From the NCBI RefSeq assembly GCF_006546655.1, contig NZ_VIAQ01000002.1, forward strand, positions 1 to 64,000: DNA of 64,000 bases, given 5' to 3'. Below, piece by piece: positions 20,299-30,020 of the stretch. The notes under the pieces were generated by a model, which worked only from the letters and a program-made list of their open reading frames with translations, had not been told where the DNA came from and searched no databases. Position 1 is the first letter of the stretch, and each line of letters starts with the position of its first letter. A program made the position numbers and the translations under genes. Source of the DNA: Methanolobus vulcani (lineage in GTDB: Archaea > Halobacteriota > Methanosarcinia > Methanosarcinales > Methanosarcinaceae).

Positions 20299-20964
20299 TC
20301 ACTCAGCTTTTTTAAGCTCGCCATTTTCAAAGCTGTAGAATAATGGCTTACCTGTTGCAAGTTCCAGTTTTGGTATATCCTCGTCACTGATGTTCTCAAT
20401 ATATTTGATAACAGAGCGCAGGCTGTTACCGTGTGCAGCAACGATCACATTTTTTCCATTTTCCATTTGAGGGACAATTACTTCTTTGAAATATGGAATT
20501 GTGCGCTCATATGTATCCTTAAGACTTTCACCACTCGGTGGCCGGACATTGTAACTGCGCCTCCATCTGAAAACCTGTTCCTCTCCAAACTTATCTTTTG
20601 CATCCTGTTTGTTCTGTCCCTGCAAGTCTCCGTAAAATCTTTCATTCAGGGCATCGCTTGAAAAAATAGGGATTTCGTTTTCTTCAAACCTTGATGGATG
20701 CTGTGACCATTTATCTCTCTTATCGCTTTCATGCAGGAAAATTCCCGTTTTATTCTGCTTTGCCAGTATAAGCAAAAGCGTCTCTTGTGCTCGTATGAGT
20801 TTAGAGGTGAATGCAACATCTATTTTCACATTCTCAAGTTCAACAGCACAGTCCATTGCTTCTTTGATTCCCTTTTCGCTCAGAGGGACATCCACCCATC
20901 CCGTGAACCTGTTCTCAAGGTTCCACCTAGATTGTCCGTGTCTTACCAGTATTAGATAACTCAT
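20299..20964 (-). CDS. gpmA: 2,3-bisphosphoglycerate-dependent phosphoglycerate mutase
   Basis: A 221-residue histidine phosphatase-superfamily enzyme that interconverts 3- and 2-phosphoglycerate. It has the phospho-histidine motif LVRHGQSRWNLENRFTGW near the N-terminus, LNERFYGDLQG, RPPSGESLKDTYERT, and the second catalytic histidine in VIVAAHGNSLR. The length is slightly shorter than bacterial GpmA (about 230-250). It is convergent with the thioredoxin gene. Methanogens usually also carry cofactor-independent mutases, so this may be an acquired or auxiliary isozyme. Confidence 0.88.
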   Translation of the reverse strand: MSYLILVRHGQSRWNLENRFTGWVDVPLSEKGIKEAMDCAVELENVKIDVAFTSKLIRAQETLLLILAKQNKTGIFLHESDKRDKWSQHPSRFEENEIPIFSSDALNERFYGDLQGQNKQDAKDKFGEEQVFRWRRSYNVRPPSGESLKDTYERTIPYFKEVIVPQMENGKNVIVAAHGNSLRSVIKYIENISDEDIPKLELATGKPLFYSFENGELKKAE

Positions 20965-21062
20965 CGTATCATTCCCTTAAACCCAATAGTATTTTGCAGG
21001 TGGGATATTAAAACTTTAAGGTTCTAAGGTGTGTTGGAAATATTAACTAGACATTATTTTGT

Positions 21063-21320
21063 TTGAAGATTGAATCAAGAAAACCCCACAGGTTAGAAGC
21101 CAACAACATTGATGAAGAAGAGTTAGAGCTTCAGAGAGCACAGACTTTCATTGATGAGGAAGGTATCAAGCAGTGGTTATTGGCTTTGACTCCAAAGGAA
21201 GCAAGGGGATATGGAGTTATGGAGAGGAGCACTCTCAAGAGGATGAAGGACAGGATATTGAGTGGTGGGAAGTTTAATTTCTGGACAAAGGAGGTGAGGA
21301 AGTTGGTAAGTGCATTTTAG
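21063..21320 (+). pseudogene. 85-codon fragment resembling the C-terminal tail of a Cas1-like protein
   Basis: The frame opens after a TAG at 21048 and has no ATG near its beginning; the first start-like codon is TTG 21063 with no ribosome-binding site. The C-terminal half reads ...IKQWLLALTPKEARGYG and then MERSTLKRMKDRILSGGKF, which looks to me like the HTH-like end of some archaeal Cas1 proteins. The match is from memory and weak. No CRISPR repeats or other cas genes are nearby, so I treat it as a remnant. It could also be an unrelated small gene. Confidence 0.3.
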
Positions 21321-21398
21321 CACTTATTTTTTTATACCTAAAAGTTGGAAATGTGGGGGAAGAGTTGCATGAATTCTATGAAATAAAAATTAGAATAT

Positions 21399-22907
21399 CT
21401 ATTTATTAAGTTCTTTCATGGGAAGAGTAAAGCTGAAAGTACTTCCTTTTCCTTCTTCACTTTCAACCCATATAATCCCCTTATGAAGTTCAACTAACTG
21501 TTTTACTATTGCAAGTCCCAAACCCGTCCCACCATATTTTCTCGTATCAGATGAATCAACTTGTGTAAACGGATTGAATATATCCTTCAACCTGTCTTTA
21601 GGAATCCCAATTCCCATATCTGAGACTGAGACTTTTATAGTTGAGTCGCTCTTGTCTACAATAACTGAAACAATTCTATTATCAGGTGAAAATTTAATGG
21701 CGTTGCTGAGAAGATTATACATAATTCGTTTGACCCTCACTCTGTCAGCGAAGATAGTCTCAAATGGGATTTCGTTATTGACACTAATATCTATATTTTT
21801 CTTTGATGCCATTTGAGTCATAATTGGAAGTATCTCGTCGAACACTTCCTTAACAAAGAATTTCTCACATTCAAGTTCGATTTTTCCTGAATCTATTTTT
21901 GACAGCTCAAGAATATCGTTTATAATGTTCAAAAGTTGTTCGCCACTGTTACGTATGTTATCAATATACACCTGCTCTTTTTCAGTCAGCTTTTCACTTG
22001 TATTTGTACTTAGGACATCTGAAAAACCAATCACTGATGTAAGAGGAGTGCGTAATTCGTGGCTCATAGTTGCAATAAATTGCGATTTTGCCCTACTGGC
22101 TGATTCAGCTTCTAGTTTAGCTTTCAGCAACTCTTTCTCAGTCTGTTTGCGTTCTGTGATATCTCTGCATACGCAAAAAATTAATTTCTGCTCTCCAAAC
22201 ATGGCTGCATTTGAACTAATATCAACATCATAGAGAGTGGCATCCTTGCGACGATGTGTTGTTTCAAAATGGTCACCTTTCTCATCAACCTGATTACGCA
22301 TATCAGTTAATTCATCAGGTGTGAACTTTGCGTCCCATTCACATTGATGCAAAGAACTAATCTCTTTTAGTGAATAACCAAGCATCTCGGCAAACTTCAG
22401 ATTTGCCTCGATAACGTGTCCATCTTTGTCGATGATAACGATACCGTCACTGGATTGCTCGATAAGGATACGTCTTCTTATAGTTTCTTTGGCAATTTTA
22501 ATTTCTGCATTTTTACGTTCAGTAATGTCTGTTAAAAATACTGCGAGACCTATAACATCCCCGTCATCGTTTTTAAGAGGACTGAACACCATCTCATGCC
22601 AATGTCTTTCATGTAACAGATCTTTATATTCTTCAATAATTGTGAAGGCTTCTCCTGCAAGTGCTCTGTCACAATTCACTTTTGTTTTTTCTCGGTTTAA
22701 AGGATTCTTGATGAAAGTGAGAAAACAGGAACCAATCTCAATCTTGTCTCCCCATATTTGTTCTGTTATTGTCTGATGATTTTTGTTGAAGACAAGGTAT
22801 TGGTAATTTCTATCAAGAGCAAATATAGAAATATTTTTAGGGCTTTCCATTATTCCCTGCAAGAGATTGTATGCATGTTTATATTTCTGTTCAATTTCAA
22901 TATTCAT
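21399..22907 (-). CDS. PAS-domain sensor histidine kinase
   Basis: A 502-residue soluble kinase with two PAS domains (about 15-125 and 135-250, the second RRKDATLYDVDISSNAAMFG and VCRDITERKQTE). HisKA follows with the histidine in FIATMSHELRTPLTSVIGF, then HATPase_c (NAIKFSP, DMGIGIPKDRL, GTGLGLAIVKQL). The second PAS is very like the second and fourth PAS units of the kinase at 2.7 kb, suggesting duplication of modules. I use ATG 22907, which has GAGGT 6 nt upstream, rather than the upstream start at 22940. Confidence 0.88.
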   Translation of the reverse strand: MNIEIEQKYKHAYNLLQGIMESPKNISIFALDRNYQYLVFNKNHQTITEQIWGDKIEIGSCFLTFIKNPLNREKTKVNCDRALAGEAFTIIEEYKDLLHERHWHEMVFSPLKNDDGDVIGLAVFLTDITERKNAEIKIAKETIRRRILIEQSSDGIVIIDKDGHVIEANLKFAEMLGYSLKEISSLHQCEWDAKFTPDELTDMRNQVDEKGDHFETTHRRKDATLYDVDISSNAAMFGEQKLIFCVCRDITERKQTEKELLKAKLEAESASRAKSQFIATMSHELRTPLTSVIGFSDVLSTNTSEKLTEKEQVYIDNIRNSGEQLLNIINDILELSKIDSGKIELECEKFFVKEVFDEILPIMTQMASKKNIDISVNNEIPFETIFADRVRVKRIMYNLLSNAIKFSPDNRIVSVIVDKSDSTIKVSVSDMGIGIPKDRLKDIFNPFTQVDSSDTRKYGGTGLGLAIVKQLVELHKGIIWVESEEGKGSTFSFTLPMKELNK

Positions 22908-23084
22908 ATAGTACCTCTTAATTATGGAGAAATTATCCAAACGTTTTTTCAGTTTAAAGCAAGTTATATTTATCCATTAAAGTCTCAACAGGGAGTATAA
23001 ACATTGTTGCTTTAATTATGACGTATGCAACTATTGCACACATGATATGTGTATTTTCTAATATAAAAAATAATGTCATTTTTA

Positions 23085-23216
23085 GGCTCTGTAGGAATCC
23101 TGTCTAAATCAATAGCAATAGGTTGAAATTGGAAAATATATTCAATAGCATACAGTACTTTATTAATAATTGTTAACTTTGATATCCATTAGAATTTCGA
23201 GGATTTCTACAGAGCC
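23085..23216. mobile_element. 132-bp MITE with 17-bp terminal inverted repeats and 8-bp target duplication
   Basis: The left end GGCTCTGTAGGAATCCT (23085-23101) and the right end AGGATTTCTACAGAGCC (23200-23216) are inverted repeats matching at 16 of 17 positions. An identical 8-bp CATTTTTA flanks both sides (23077-23084 and 23217-23224), the footprint of transposition. There is no coding capacity. GGCTCTG ends with an 8-bp duplication recall ISL3-type elements, so it may be mobilised by such a transposase; that family assignment is inference. Confidence 0.8.
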
Positions 23217-23225
23217 CATTTTTAT

Positions 23226-23435
23226 GCAATATATAAAAAAGGCATCAATTTTGCAGAATATGTCAGAGCTAGAATTACAAAGATTCAAGAACACGCATCA
23301 AAAAATGTACAAAATAACTATTCTACTCAATTAGATATAGTAGGTTTAATTAAAAAGGTGGCAGAGTTGAGATACGCAGGGATTTCAACAGATGAAGAAT
23401 TTGTCTTAGAAAAGACAAAGCTCTTAAATAACTGA
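23226..23435 (+). pseudogene. Start-less remnant of a small SHOCT-domain protein
   Basis: The frame opens inside the right end of the MITE and runs to a TGA at 23433-23435. The translation ends in LIKKVAELRYAGISTDEEF and then VLEKTKLLNN, a good SHOCT (short C-terminal) domain, usually found at the end of small proteins. No ATG, GTG or TTG is in frame, and when the MITE and one target copy are removed in silico a TAA lies just upstream. The 5' part was therefore already lost or mutated. Confidence 0.5.
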
Positions 23436-23662
23436 TTTTATTTTCTAAAGTTATTATTTTTATTGGCTAATTTGAAATAAAGAAAGTTGCAAAACCGTTG
23501 CGTTTTTTAGATATTACTATTATCCCCATACGACTATTCGAGATATTGTATTCGGACAATTAATTATATTCAATATATTTTTCTACCAACAACATGAATA
23601 TTTGGACAAAGCGGGTTCTAAGGTAACCTTGATAAACAGGCTCGAACATTTATACTTCAATT

Positions 23663-24565
23663 ATGAGCTCAGAGGACGCAATTCAGGCTCCGGATTTTAT
23701 GCCACTGGTCCGACCTCCCCTAAAAGATAATAACAGTGACAGCATTTGTTTTGCTTTTAAGAACCGCGAGCTATTGCTCATAGGTGATGAAGGAAATTAC
23801 AGATTACCTTTGATGAAAGAGATCGGTCAATTAGAGTATCCGGGTATAAGAACTCAGTACCTTGGAGAACTCAGGGATATTTCTTGTTATTCTATGGAAC
23901 TTGATGGCTCAAACGTTTCAGATGAAATAATATCTGGTGACCCATTTGAAAAACCATCATCCAATATCTGTATTCTCAGTGAAAAGACATGTTTTGTAGG
24001 AATCCGTGAGCTGAACGGTATTCTTGAAGAAACACTGGCTGCACTTGCAGGCAAGGCTGTTCACATTATGGAGTGGGACAAGAATACACTTTATTGCGGA
24101 AGGTGCGGAAACGAAACTGCACTAAAAGAGGAAGAAAGAGCAAAAAAGTGTCCAAAATGCGGTTTTACGTCATTCCCAAAAATATCACCTGCAATCATTG
24201 TAATGATTGAAAAAGGAGACAAAGTCCTGCTGGCACGCTCACCACATTTCCCACAGGGTAAATACAGTATCATTGCAGGATTTGTAGAACCAGGTGAGTC
24301 AATTGAGCAAGCTGTTGTCAGGGAAGTAATGGAAGAAGTAGGTATCAATATTAAAAACGTCAGATATTTTGGAAGCCAGCCATGGCCGTTCCCGGATTCA
24401 CTCATGATAGGTTTTACTGCTGAGCATGCAGAAGGTGACATACATATCGATGGTTTTGAGATTGAAGATGCAAACTGGTACAAAGTAGATGAGATTCCTA
24501 ATATTCCCGGAACTACAAGTATATCAGGACAACTGATCAGACATTTTATTGATCGTCATTCCTGA
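23663..24565 (+). CDS. nudC: NADH pyrophosphatase-type Nudix hydrolase
   Basis: A 300-residue NudC-like enzyme, expected to split NAD(H) or related dinucleotides. It has an N-terminal NUDIX-like domain, then a four-Cys zinc ribbon (CGRCGNET, KCPKCGFTSFP, about residues 146-172). The Nudix box is GFVEPGESIEQAVVREVMEE followed by VGI, with all catalytic Glu residues. SQPWPFPDSLMIGF, the NudC-specific motif SQPWPFPxS, lies shortly after. No ribosome-binding site is evident before the ATG. Confidence 0.9.
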   Translation: MSSEDAIQAPDFMPLVRPPLKDNNSDSICFAFKNRELLLIGDEGNYRLPLMKEIGQLEYPGIRTQYLGELRDISCYSMELDGSNVSDEIISGDPFEKPSSNICILSEKTCFVGIRELNGILEETLAALAGKAVHIMEWDKNTLYCGRCGNETALKEEERAKKCPKCGFTSFPKISPAIIVMIEKGDKVLLARSPHFPQGKYSIIAGFVEPGESIEQAVVREVMEEVGINIKNVRYFGSQPWPFPDSLMIGFTAEHAEGDIHIDGFEIEDANWYKVDEIPNIPGTTSISGQLIRHFIDRHS

Positions 24566-24716
24566 ATCCCATTTTTTTCATTTTTTCGTTTATTTTTTTA
24601 TTCAAAGCGTGTTGCGTGTTACATTTAAATGCACAAGATTTATACATTCGCACAACAAATTATATACAATACTATATTTTTAAAATCAGGTAGAAAAACA
24701 TAAGGATGGCGATAGG

Positions 24717-26690
24717 ATGTCATTTAGCAGACAAATCTGTATCATTTTATTATTGGTAATCAGTTTGGCACTTGTGCAAACATGCTCAGCATTAACCTAT
24801 TCGGGTGGCGGTGAATGGAACTATTCTGAAGAAATTGTTATTAAAGAGAACTCAGGCAGCAGCCTGACAAATTATCAAATTCCGATAGTTCTGAATAGCT
24901 CCAATTTTGATTTTTCACTTGCCCTGTCAGAAGGACAGGACATACGCTTTACATCCGGTGATTCACAGCTCAAACACTGGGTTGAAGAGTGGAATGTTAA
25001 AAAGGAAACAGCAACAATCTGGGTGAAAGTACCTTATATTCCTGCCGGAAGCAGTATCACTATCACAATGTACTATGGTAACCCTGAGGCAAGTGATGTA
25101 GCCAGTAGTTCCGGAACATTTGAGTTCTTTGATACTTTCAGTGGTAGCAGTGTTTTCAGTAACTGGGATTCATACACTACAGGTGGTGGGGAACTGGACA
25201 CAGATGGTGGTGTGTGTAAGTTAATAGTTCCTAAATTCCATCCGGAAGATGTTTCCAGTATAAAATCTGAAGATGAATTTTCAATAAATTCCATGTTTGT
25301 GGTCAAAAGATCAAAAACAACTACCGGGGGAGACAGCAGAGGACCTGTGATCACACAGGGTTTTGTTGATCCTCAGAAAGAGACAAAGAACCAGATTCTG
25401 GCTGTGTCAGAGCTTGCGAACGAAACAGAAGTTAGCTGGACTCTTAAGAATGATAAAGCAGATGTACGCTATTATCCTTCGGACCTGACAGATATTGATG
25501 AGATAGAAGGTGATTGGTACACAATTGGTGTTGCCTGGTATCTGGATGATGAACTTGGAAATGTAGCGTGGTATAAGGACGGTATCAGAGACAGTAAAAT
25601 GGATATAATCTCCACCGAGGAGAACAATTACGTCCCAATTACTGATATGAAGGTATACATCTCTGCAAATTCATATTCGGATGTTTCAGACAATACTGGC
25701 TATGCATCTATCGACTATGCATATGTACGTAATTTCGTCTCTGAAGAACCAACTGTGAGCTTTAAAACTTCATCACAGACTGTTGATGAAGAAACTGTAG
25801 TAGAGGCTCCTGCCAGGATCAACATAACACCTTCAAGTGGAATAATAACTGCAATCCGCATCTTCAATACAACTGATTACGACGAGGATGCCATTGTTGA
25901 ACTAAAAGAAAGCGGCTTGAATACAATAATGGTCCTGACAAACGAGGACAACATCTGGAACCTTGAGAGATTCGTAAAGACCGCACACGATAATGATGTG
26001 CAGGTCTATGCAATGATATTCAATGACCCGAACAGCGATACCAATGAGGATAACTCTGTTTATGTCCAGAATGTGCTTGAAGAGGTAATTGATTACAACA
26101 GCAAATCACTTTCAGCATTTGATGGTGTGGACATTGCTCTTGATCCATGTACAGATGACCTGGACAATGCATGTTCTCTGAACCTGCTGTTGCTTGAAAG
26201 TGTCAGGGAAATAGCAGGCAATGAACTTGCAATTGCTGTTGACATTCCTGCATCTTACACTTTGTCTGATATTTCAGGAGTTTCAGAAACAGCAGACCTG
26301 ATAATTCTCCAGACATACGAACCTGGAGAATCAAACCCGGATACGAAGTCAGATATAATAGATTCCGTGGCTTCCAGAATGGGCGAGATCAGATCATCGG
26401 AAGGAAAAGCACTTATAGGTATTTCAGTAAATGAGGATTTCCTGACAGATGCTGACGTGCAGAGTCTTCTTTCAGAGCTTGAGGAGTATTATGCAGATGA
26501 CAGTGCATTTGTAGGAACCTCAATTGCTGTTTACGAAGACTACGAGGCTTATGCCAGTGTTCAGGACACCACTGAAGAGGAAAAGGAAAGCAGCAGTACT
26601 CCCGGATTTACAGGAATATCAGCAATAGCTGGAATTGCCGGAGTAGTAGCAATTTCCTTAATTCAAAAAAGAAGGTCTAAAGAAGAATGA
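24717..26690 (+). CDS. Secreted DUF2341 surface protein with PGF-CTERM-like anchor
   Basis: A 657-residue cell-surface protein. It has a signal peptide (residues 1-25, ending QTCSA). A DUF2341 concanavalin-like domain (about 28-125; IPIVLNSSNFDFS, WVKVPYIPAGSSITITMYYG) is followed by a second lectin-like region (to ~340). A TIM-barrel-like domain (about 365-615) has phrases such as SGLNTIMVLTNEDN and VDIALDPCTDDLDN. The C-terminus is a Ser/Glu linker, STPGF, one membrane helix and KRRSKEE, the PGF-CTERM pattern recognised by an archaeosortase. The barrel may bind or cleave glycans, but I cannot name catalytic residues. Confidence 0.75.
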   Translation: MSFSRQICIILLLVISLALVQTCSALTYSGGGEWNYSEEIVIKENSGSSLTNYQIPIVLNSSNFDFSLALSEGQDIRFTSGDSQLKHWVEEWNVKKETATIWVKVPYIPAGSSITITMYYGNPEASDVASSSGTFEFFDTFSGSSVFSNWDSYTTGGGELDTDGGVCKLIVPKFHPEDVSSIKSEDEFSINSMFVVKRSKTTTGGDSRGPVITQGFVDPQKETKNQILAVSELANETEVSWTLKNDKADVRYYPSDLTDIDEIEGDWYTIGVAWYLDDELGNVAWYKDGIRDSKMDIISTEENNYVPITDMKVYISANSYSDVSDNTGYASIDYAYVRNFVSEEPTVSFKTSSQTVDEETVVEAPARINITPSSGIITAIRIFNTTDYDEDAIVELKESGLNTIMVLTNEDNIWNLERFVKTAHDNDVQVYAMIFNDPNSDTNEDNSVYVQNVLEEVIDYNSKSLSAFDGVDIALDPCTDDLDNACSLNLLLLESVREIAGNELAIAVDIPASYTLSDISGVSETADLIILQTYEPGESNPDTKSDIIDSVASRMGEIRSSEGKALIGISVNEDFLTDADVQSLLSELEEYYADDSAFVGTSIAVYEDYEAYASVQDTTEEEKESSSTPGFTGISAIAGIAGVVAISLIQKRRSKEE

Positions 26691-26707
26691 TGTGATTACA
26701 CATCATT
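26686..26707. terminator. Bidirectional terminator between convergent genes
   Basis: Perfect 9-bp stem AATGATGTG/CACATCATT with an ATTA loop, overlapping the surface-protein stop and followed by a TTTCCTTTTTTG tract. Confidence 0.75.
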
Positions 26708-26753
26708 TTCCTTTTTTGTTTGTTTTAATTTAACTTAATTCCGAATTCATCAT

Positions 26754-28397
26754 TCACTGCTCTTTCTTCTCAAGAAGTTCCACAGCAATATCCCTGAGTT
26801 TGAACTTCTGTATTTTTCCGCTTGCAGTGAGTGGATATTCTTCCACGAAGAAAACGTGCTTTGGAACTTTGTAGCGTGCTATTCTTGCCAGACCAAAGTC
26901 CCTGACATCCTCTTCAGTAATGTCGGAATCGTCATTCCTGATAATAAAAGCACCAACGATCTCACCATATTTCTCATCCGGTATGCCGACAACCTGTACG
27001 TCCTTGACACCAGGCACTGTGAAAAGGAATTCCTCGATCTCCCTTGGGTAGATATTTTCTCCGCCACGGATGATCATATCCTTTATACGGCCTGTGATAC
27101 GGTAATATCCCTCCTCATCATAGGTACCAAGGTCTCCACTGTGCAGCCAGCCGTTTTCATCTATTGTTTTCTTTGTCTCTTCAGGCATGTTGTAATAGCC
27201 CTTCATGACATTATAACCGCGACAGCAGATTTCCCCAATCGTATTTGGTGGAAGTGGTTCATAAGTATCCGGATCAAGTACTATGGCTTCCACATCAGGG
27301 AATGCCTTTCCGACAGTCTCCACCCTAAGTTCCACCGGGTCATCAGTGGTAGTCTGTGTGATTCCCGGAGAAGCCTCCGTAAGGCCGTATACACTGGTGA
27401 TCTCACTGCAGTGCATATCCTTTATGACCTTCTTCATTGAATCGATAGGGCAGGTGGAACCGGCCATAATTCCCGTACGCAGGGATGTCATGTCGAACAT
27501 GCTGAACATCGGATGAGTATATTCGGCAATGAACATTGTCGGTACTCCATACAAAGCCGTACACTTCTCTTTCTGAACTGCAGCAAGTACCAGAAGCGGG
27601 TCATAAACTTCCAGCATCACAAGCGTTCCCCCGTGGGTCAGAATAGCCATAACTCCGAGAACTATTCCAAAGCAGTGGAATAGTGGTACCGGAAGGCACA
27701 GGCGATCATTATTTGTAAATTTCTGCCTGTCGCCAATAGAAAGCCCGTTGTTGAGTATATTGTAATGAGTAAGCATCACACCTTTTGGAAAACCCGTTGT
27801 TCCTGATGTATACTGCATATTGGTGACATCGTCCTTGTCCAGGGTTTCCATTATCTTGCGGATTTTCTCATCACTGCTATGCTGACCCAGCAGGAAGAGT
27901 TCACGGGTGCTGTACATTCCGCGGTGTTTTTCCTGGCCGATGAATATGACACTTTTCAGGTACGGGAAATTCTCATTTCGCAGATTTCCCCGGCTCTGGG
28001 TTTTAAGTTCAGGAACTAGCTCGTAAAGTGTCTCAATATAACTAACATCCCTGAAACCATTAGTAATAGCAATAGCTTTCAGGTCTGCCTGTTTCATCAG
28101 GTATTCAACTTCATGTATTTTATATGCAGTATTAACTGTTACAAGAACAGCACCTATTTTTGCAGTTGCGAACAGAAAGGTTAACCAGTCAGGTACATTC
28201 GTTGCCCATATACCAACGTGGTCTCCTTTACCGATATCAATATCCAGCAGACCCCTGGCCAGCATATTGACACGTTCATCAAATTGCTCATAGGTGAATC
28301 TGAGATCCCTGTCAGGATAGATTATGAATTCTCTATCAGGGTCCTTTCGGACCTGCTTCTCAAAAAAAGCACCCAGTGTCTCATTTATAAAAGACAT
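26754..28397 (-). CDS. AMP-forming acyl-CoA synthetase
   Basis: A 547-residue fatty-acid/acyl-CoA ligase with the usual motifs: [64 protein letters not shown], and the C-terminal lysine in [13 protein letters not shown]. It is the third gene of an operon with an XRE-cupin regulator and a hotdog thioesterase (17 nt gap). It belongs to a different subgroup from the synthetase at 15.2 kb, being closer to long/medium-chain FadD-like enzymes. ATG 28397 with GGGAG upstream is preferred to TTG 28403. Confidence 0.9.
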   Translation of the reverse strand: MSFINETLGAFFEKQVRKDPDREFIIYPDRDLRFTYEQFDERVNMLARGLLDIDIGKGDHVGIWATNVPDWLTFLFATAKIGAVLVTVNTAYKIHEVEYLMKQADLKAIAITNGFRDVSYIETLYELVPELKTQSRGNLRNENFPYLKSVIFIGQEKHRGMYSTRELFLLGQHSSDEKIRKIMETLDKDDVTNMQYTSGTTGFPKGVMLTHYNILNNGLSIGDRQKFTNNDRLCLPVPLFHCFGIVLGVMAILTHGGTLVMLEVYDPLLVLAAVQKEKCTALYGVPTMFIAEYTHPMFSMFDMTSLRTGIMAGSTCPIDSMKKVIKDMHCSEITSVYGLTEASPGITQTTTDDPVELRVETVGKAFPDVEAIVLDPDTYEPLPPNTIGEICCRGYNVMKGYYNMPEETKKTIDENGWLHSGDLGTYDEEGYYRITGRIKDMIIRGGENIYPREIEEFLFTVPGVKDVQVVGIPDEKYGEIVGAFIIRNDDSDITEEDVRDFGLARIARYKVPKHVFFVEEYPLTASGKIQKFKLRDIAVELLEKKEQ

Positions 28398-28414
28398 GAT
28401 CAAATCTCCCTGAT

Positions 28415-28831
28415 CTATTTACGATTCTTCTCTTCTTCCTGGAGATGTTCTTCCAGTTTTGTCCTGATGTCATCAGGGATTGGCACGGATTTTTTGTTTA
28501 TAAAGTCATAGTTCACGATTGTTGACCTGCCAATTGCTCCCTTTGTTCCGTTTTGCCATGCTTCCTGTGTAACTACAAATGAAGAGTTTCCTATTCTTGT
28601 TATGTAGCTGATGATTTCAACATCGTGTCCGTAGAACATCTCACCTACATAATCATACTCTGTCCTTGCCATGATGAGTTTCCAGTTCTCATAGCTCAGG
28701 TCAAGGTCAGGTGTGAATAGCCTGAAAACAGGATTTCTGGCCTGCTCGAACCATATGGCAATGGCAATGTTGTTGGCGTGTTTAAGTCCGTCTATATCGC
28801 CGAATCGTGGAGTAACAGTTGTTTTGAACAT
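28415..28831 (-). CDS. 4-hydroxybenzoyl-CoA-type hotdog thioesterase
   Basis: A 138-residue YbgC/4HBT-like thioesterase. The N-terminal [20 protein letters not shown] carries the conserved Asp (G-D-x-D-x-x-K-H-x-N pattern), and [13 protein letters not shown] is the usual long helix. It sits between an XRE-cupin regulator and an acyl-CoA synthetase, a pairing that could edit or recycle wrong acyl-CoAs. It is unlike the PaaI-type enzyme at 11.5 kb. Confidence 0.85.
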   Translation of the reverse strand: MFKTTVTPRFGDIDGLKHANNIAIAIWFEQARNPVFRLFTPDLDLSYENWKLIMARTEYDYVGEMFYGHDVEIISYITRIGNSSFVVTQEAWQNGTKGAIGRSTIVNYDFINKKSVPIPDDIRTKLEEHLQEEEKNRK

Positions 28832-28853
28832 TTTTATCTACTTCTTGTATTGA

Positions 28854-29429
28854 TTAATAAGGTGCATATACGACTGCAAGTATCTTTGCGTCTTCAGTTC
28901 CTACTGCATGCACATGGTGAGATACAACAGAGTCATAATAGATGCTGTCACCGGTTGAAAGTGTGAAACTGTCCTTTCCGTAAAGGATCTCTATCTGGCC
29001 GCTAAGTACGTAAATGAATTCTTCCCCTTCATGGGATGATGGTTTTGCTTCGCCGGACCCTGGATGAACATCTATAATGAATGGTTCCATGTGCCTGTCG
29101 GCTTTATCTTTAGCCAGTGAGAAAAAGTCCAGTGTACTGCTTTTACATGTATCGCAGTTGCCGGAGAATCTTACAACGTTATCAGACTGGCCACTTTTGA
29201 CAACTACCGGACCTGTATGTGGTGCATCGTCCAGGAAAGTTCCAAGGCGGACTCCAATAGCTCTTGCAATCTGCATGAGTGGAGCAAGTGAAGGAACAAG
29301 TGCTCCATCTTCAAGCTGAGCGATCAATTCTGCACTTGTTTTACTGTTGTTAGCCAGATCTTCCACAGACATGTTCTGCATTTCACGCATCTGGCGTATT
29401 TTCCCACCTAGTATGTTCCTATCTGCCAT
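28854..29429 (-). CDS. XRE-family HTH regulator with C-terminal cupin sensor
   Basis: A 191-residue regulator, paralogous in design to the one at 14.6 kb. It has an N-terminal Cro/C1 HTH ([21 protein letters not shown]), a middle linker with two Cys (NCDTCKSS), and a C-terminal cupin ([36 protein letters not shown]). It heads the operon thioesterase-acyl-CoA synthetase. ATG 29429 with GAGGG 9 nt upstream is preferred to the ORF start at 29453. A palindrome at 29445 just upstream could be its operator. Confidence 0.88.
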   Translation of the reverse strand: MADRNILGGKIRQMREMQNMSVEDLANNSKTSAELIAQLEDGALVPSLAPLMQIARAIGVRLGTFLDDAPHTGPVVVKSGQSDNVVRFSGNCDTCKSSTLDFFSLAKDKADRHMEPFIIDVHPGSGEAKPSSHEGEEFIYVLSGQIEILYGKDSFTLSTGDSIYYDSVVSHHVHAVGTEDAKILAVVYAPY

Positions 29430-29444
29430 CGTATAGCCCTCATG

Positions 29445-29457
29445 TTTTGTCACAAAA
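29445..29457. promoter_or_regulatory. Palindrome upstream of the XRE-cupin gene (candidate operator)
   Basis: TTTTGT-C-ACAAAA, a perfect 6-bp inverted repeat with one central base, located 16-28 bp before the regulator start on the minus strand. It does not match the palindrome before the other XRE-cupin gene. Confidence 0.35.
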
Positions 29458-29604
29458 ACGTGTTCTTAGGCTTACGGTATGCTCGGTTAAAAAAGTATTG
29501 ATTTATCATGAATATTTAGATAGAAGTTAATTTGTCGATTAAGAATGACTTAGATATAATATGGGATTTCAGAGAGCTATTTAAGATACTGTGCATAATC
29601 AATG

Positions 29605-29901
29605 TTACAAATCACCGGATATCATTGCTTTATGGTAAGCAGAAGTCAGTGTATTATTAACAAGTTTGGTAGCTTCTTCTTCAGAATCAACCATTCTTAT
29701 GGTTACCTGAGCATTCCTGAAAAAGTTAAGTTCTTTTTCTCCAAATCTCAATGTCACCATTCCAAGTTCTTCCGAATATTTTCCATTGAGATATTTTGAT
29801 ATTAAGGCTAAGTCAGGTGTTTCATCTAGATGTGCAATGATTCTCAATTTCCATGGGTCTGCAATACATGGAAGAACTTTTTCTATACATCTTACCTTCA
29901 T
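29605..29901 (-). CDS. Small conserved archaeal protein, function unknown
   Basis: A 98-residue protein. The C-terminal stretch (SEELGMVTLRFGEKELNFFR, then NAQVTIRMVDSEEEATKLV) resembles the N-terminal module of some archaeal Fe-S proteins of unknown role. That resemblance is from memory, and no cysteine cluster is present here. I use ATG 29901 with GGA 5 nt upstream, because the upstream part of the frame to 29952 looks non-coding. It is divergent from the hydantoinase-like gene, sharing a 119-bp promoter region. Confidence 0.6.
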   Translation of the reverse strand: MKVRCIEKVLPCIADPWKLRIIAHLDETPDLALISKYLNGKYSEELGMVTLRFGEKELNFFRNAQVTIRMVDSEEEATKLVNNTLTSAYHKAMISGDL

Positions 29902-30020
29902 TTTATCCAAATTACTTAGGATACAGGTATTTAAAAATCTTTTGAAACACATACACTTAAATATTCACGCAACAATCTATAAATGGAATTTAAAATTATT
30001 TTTAAAAAAGGTGATACGAG

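Larger units (their letters stand above)
22908..23662. other. 755-bp gene-poor interval: MITE, SHOCT gene remnant, promoter region
   Basis: No intact gene is supported here. The interval holds a MITE (23085-23216) with 8-bp target duplications, a start-less C-terminal SHOCT fragment (23226-23435), and AT-rich sequence leading to the Nudix gene at 23663. Confidence 0.6.

Noticed and set aside
21063-21320. Evidence for a CRISPR-Cas locus from a Cas1-like tail
   Set aside because: No repeat array, Cas2 or other cas gene nearby; similarity is short and recalled from memory, so it is reported only as a weak fragment.
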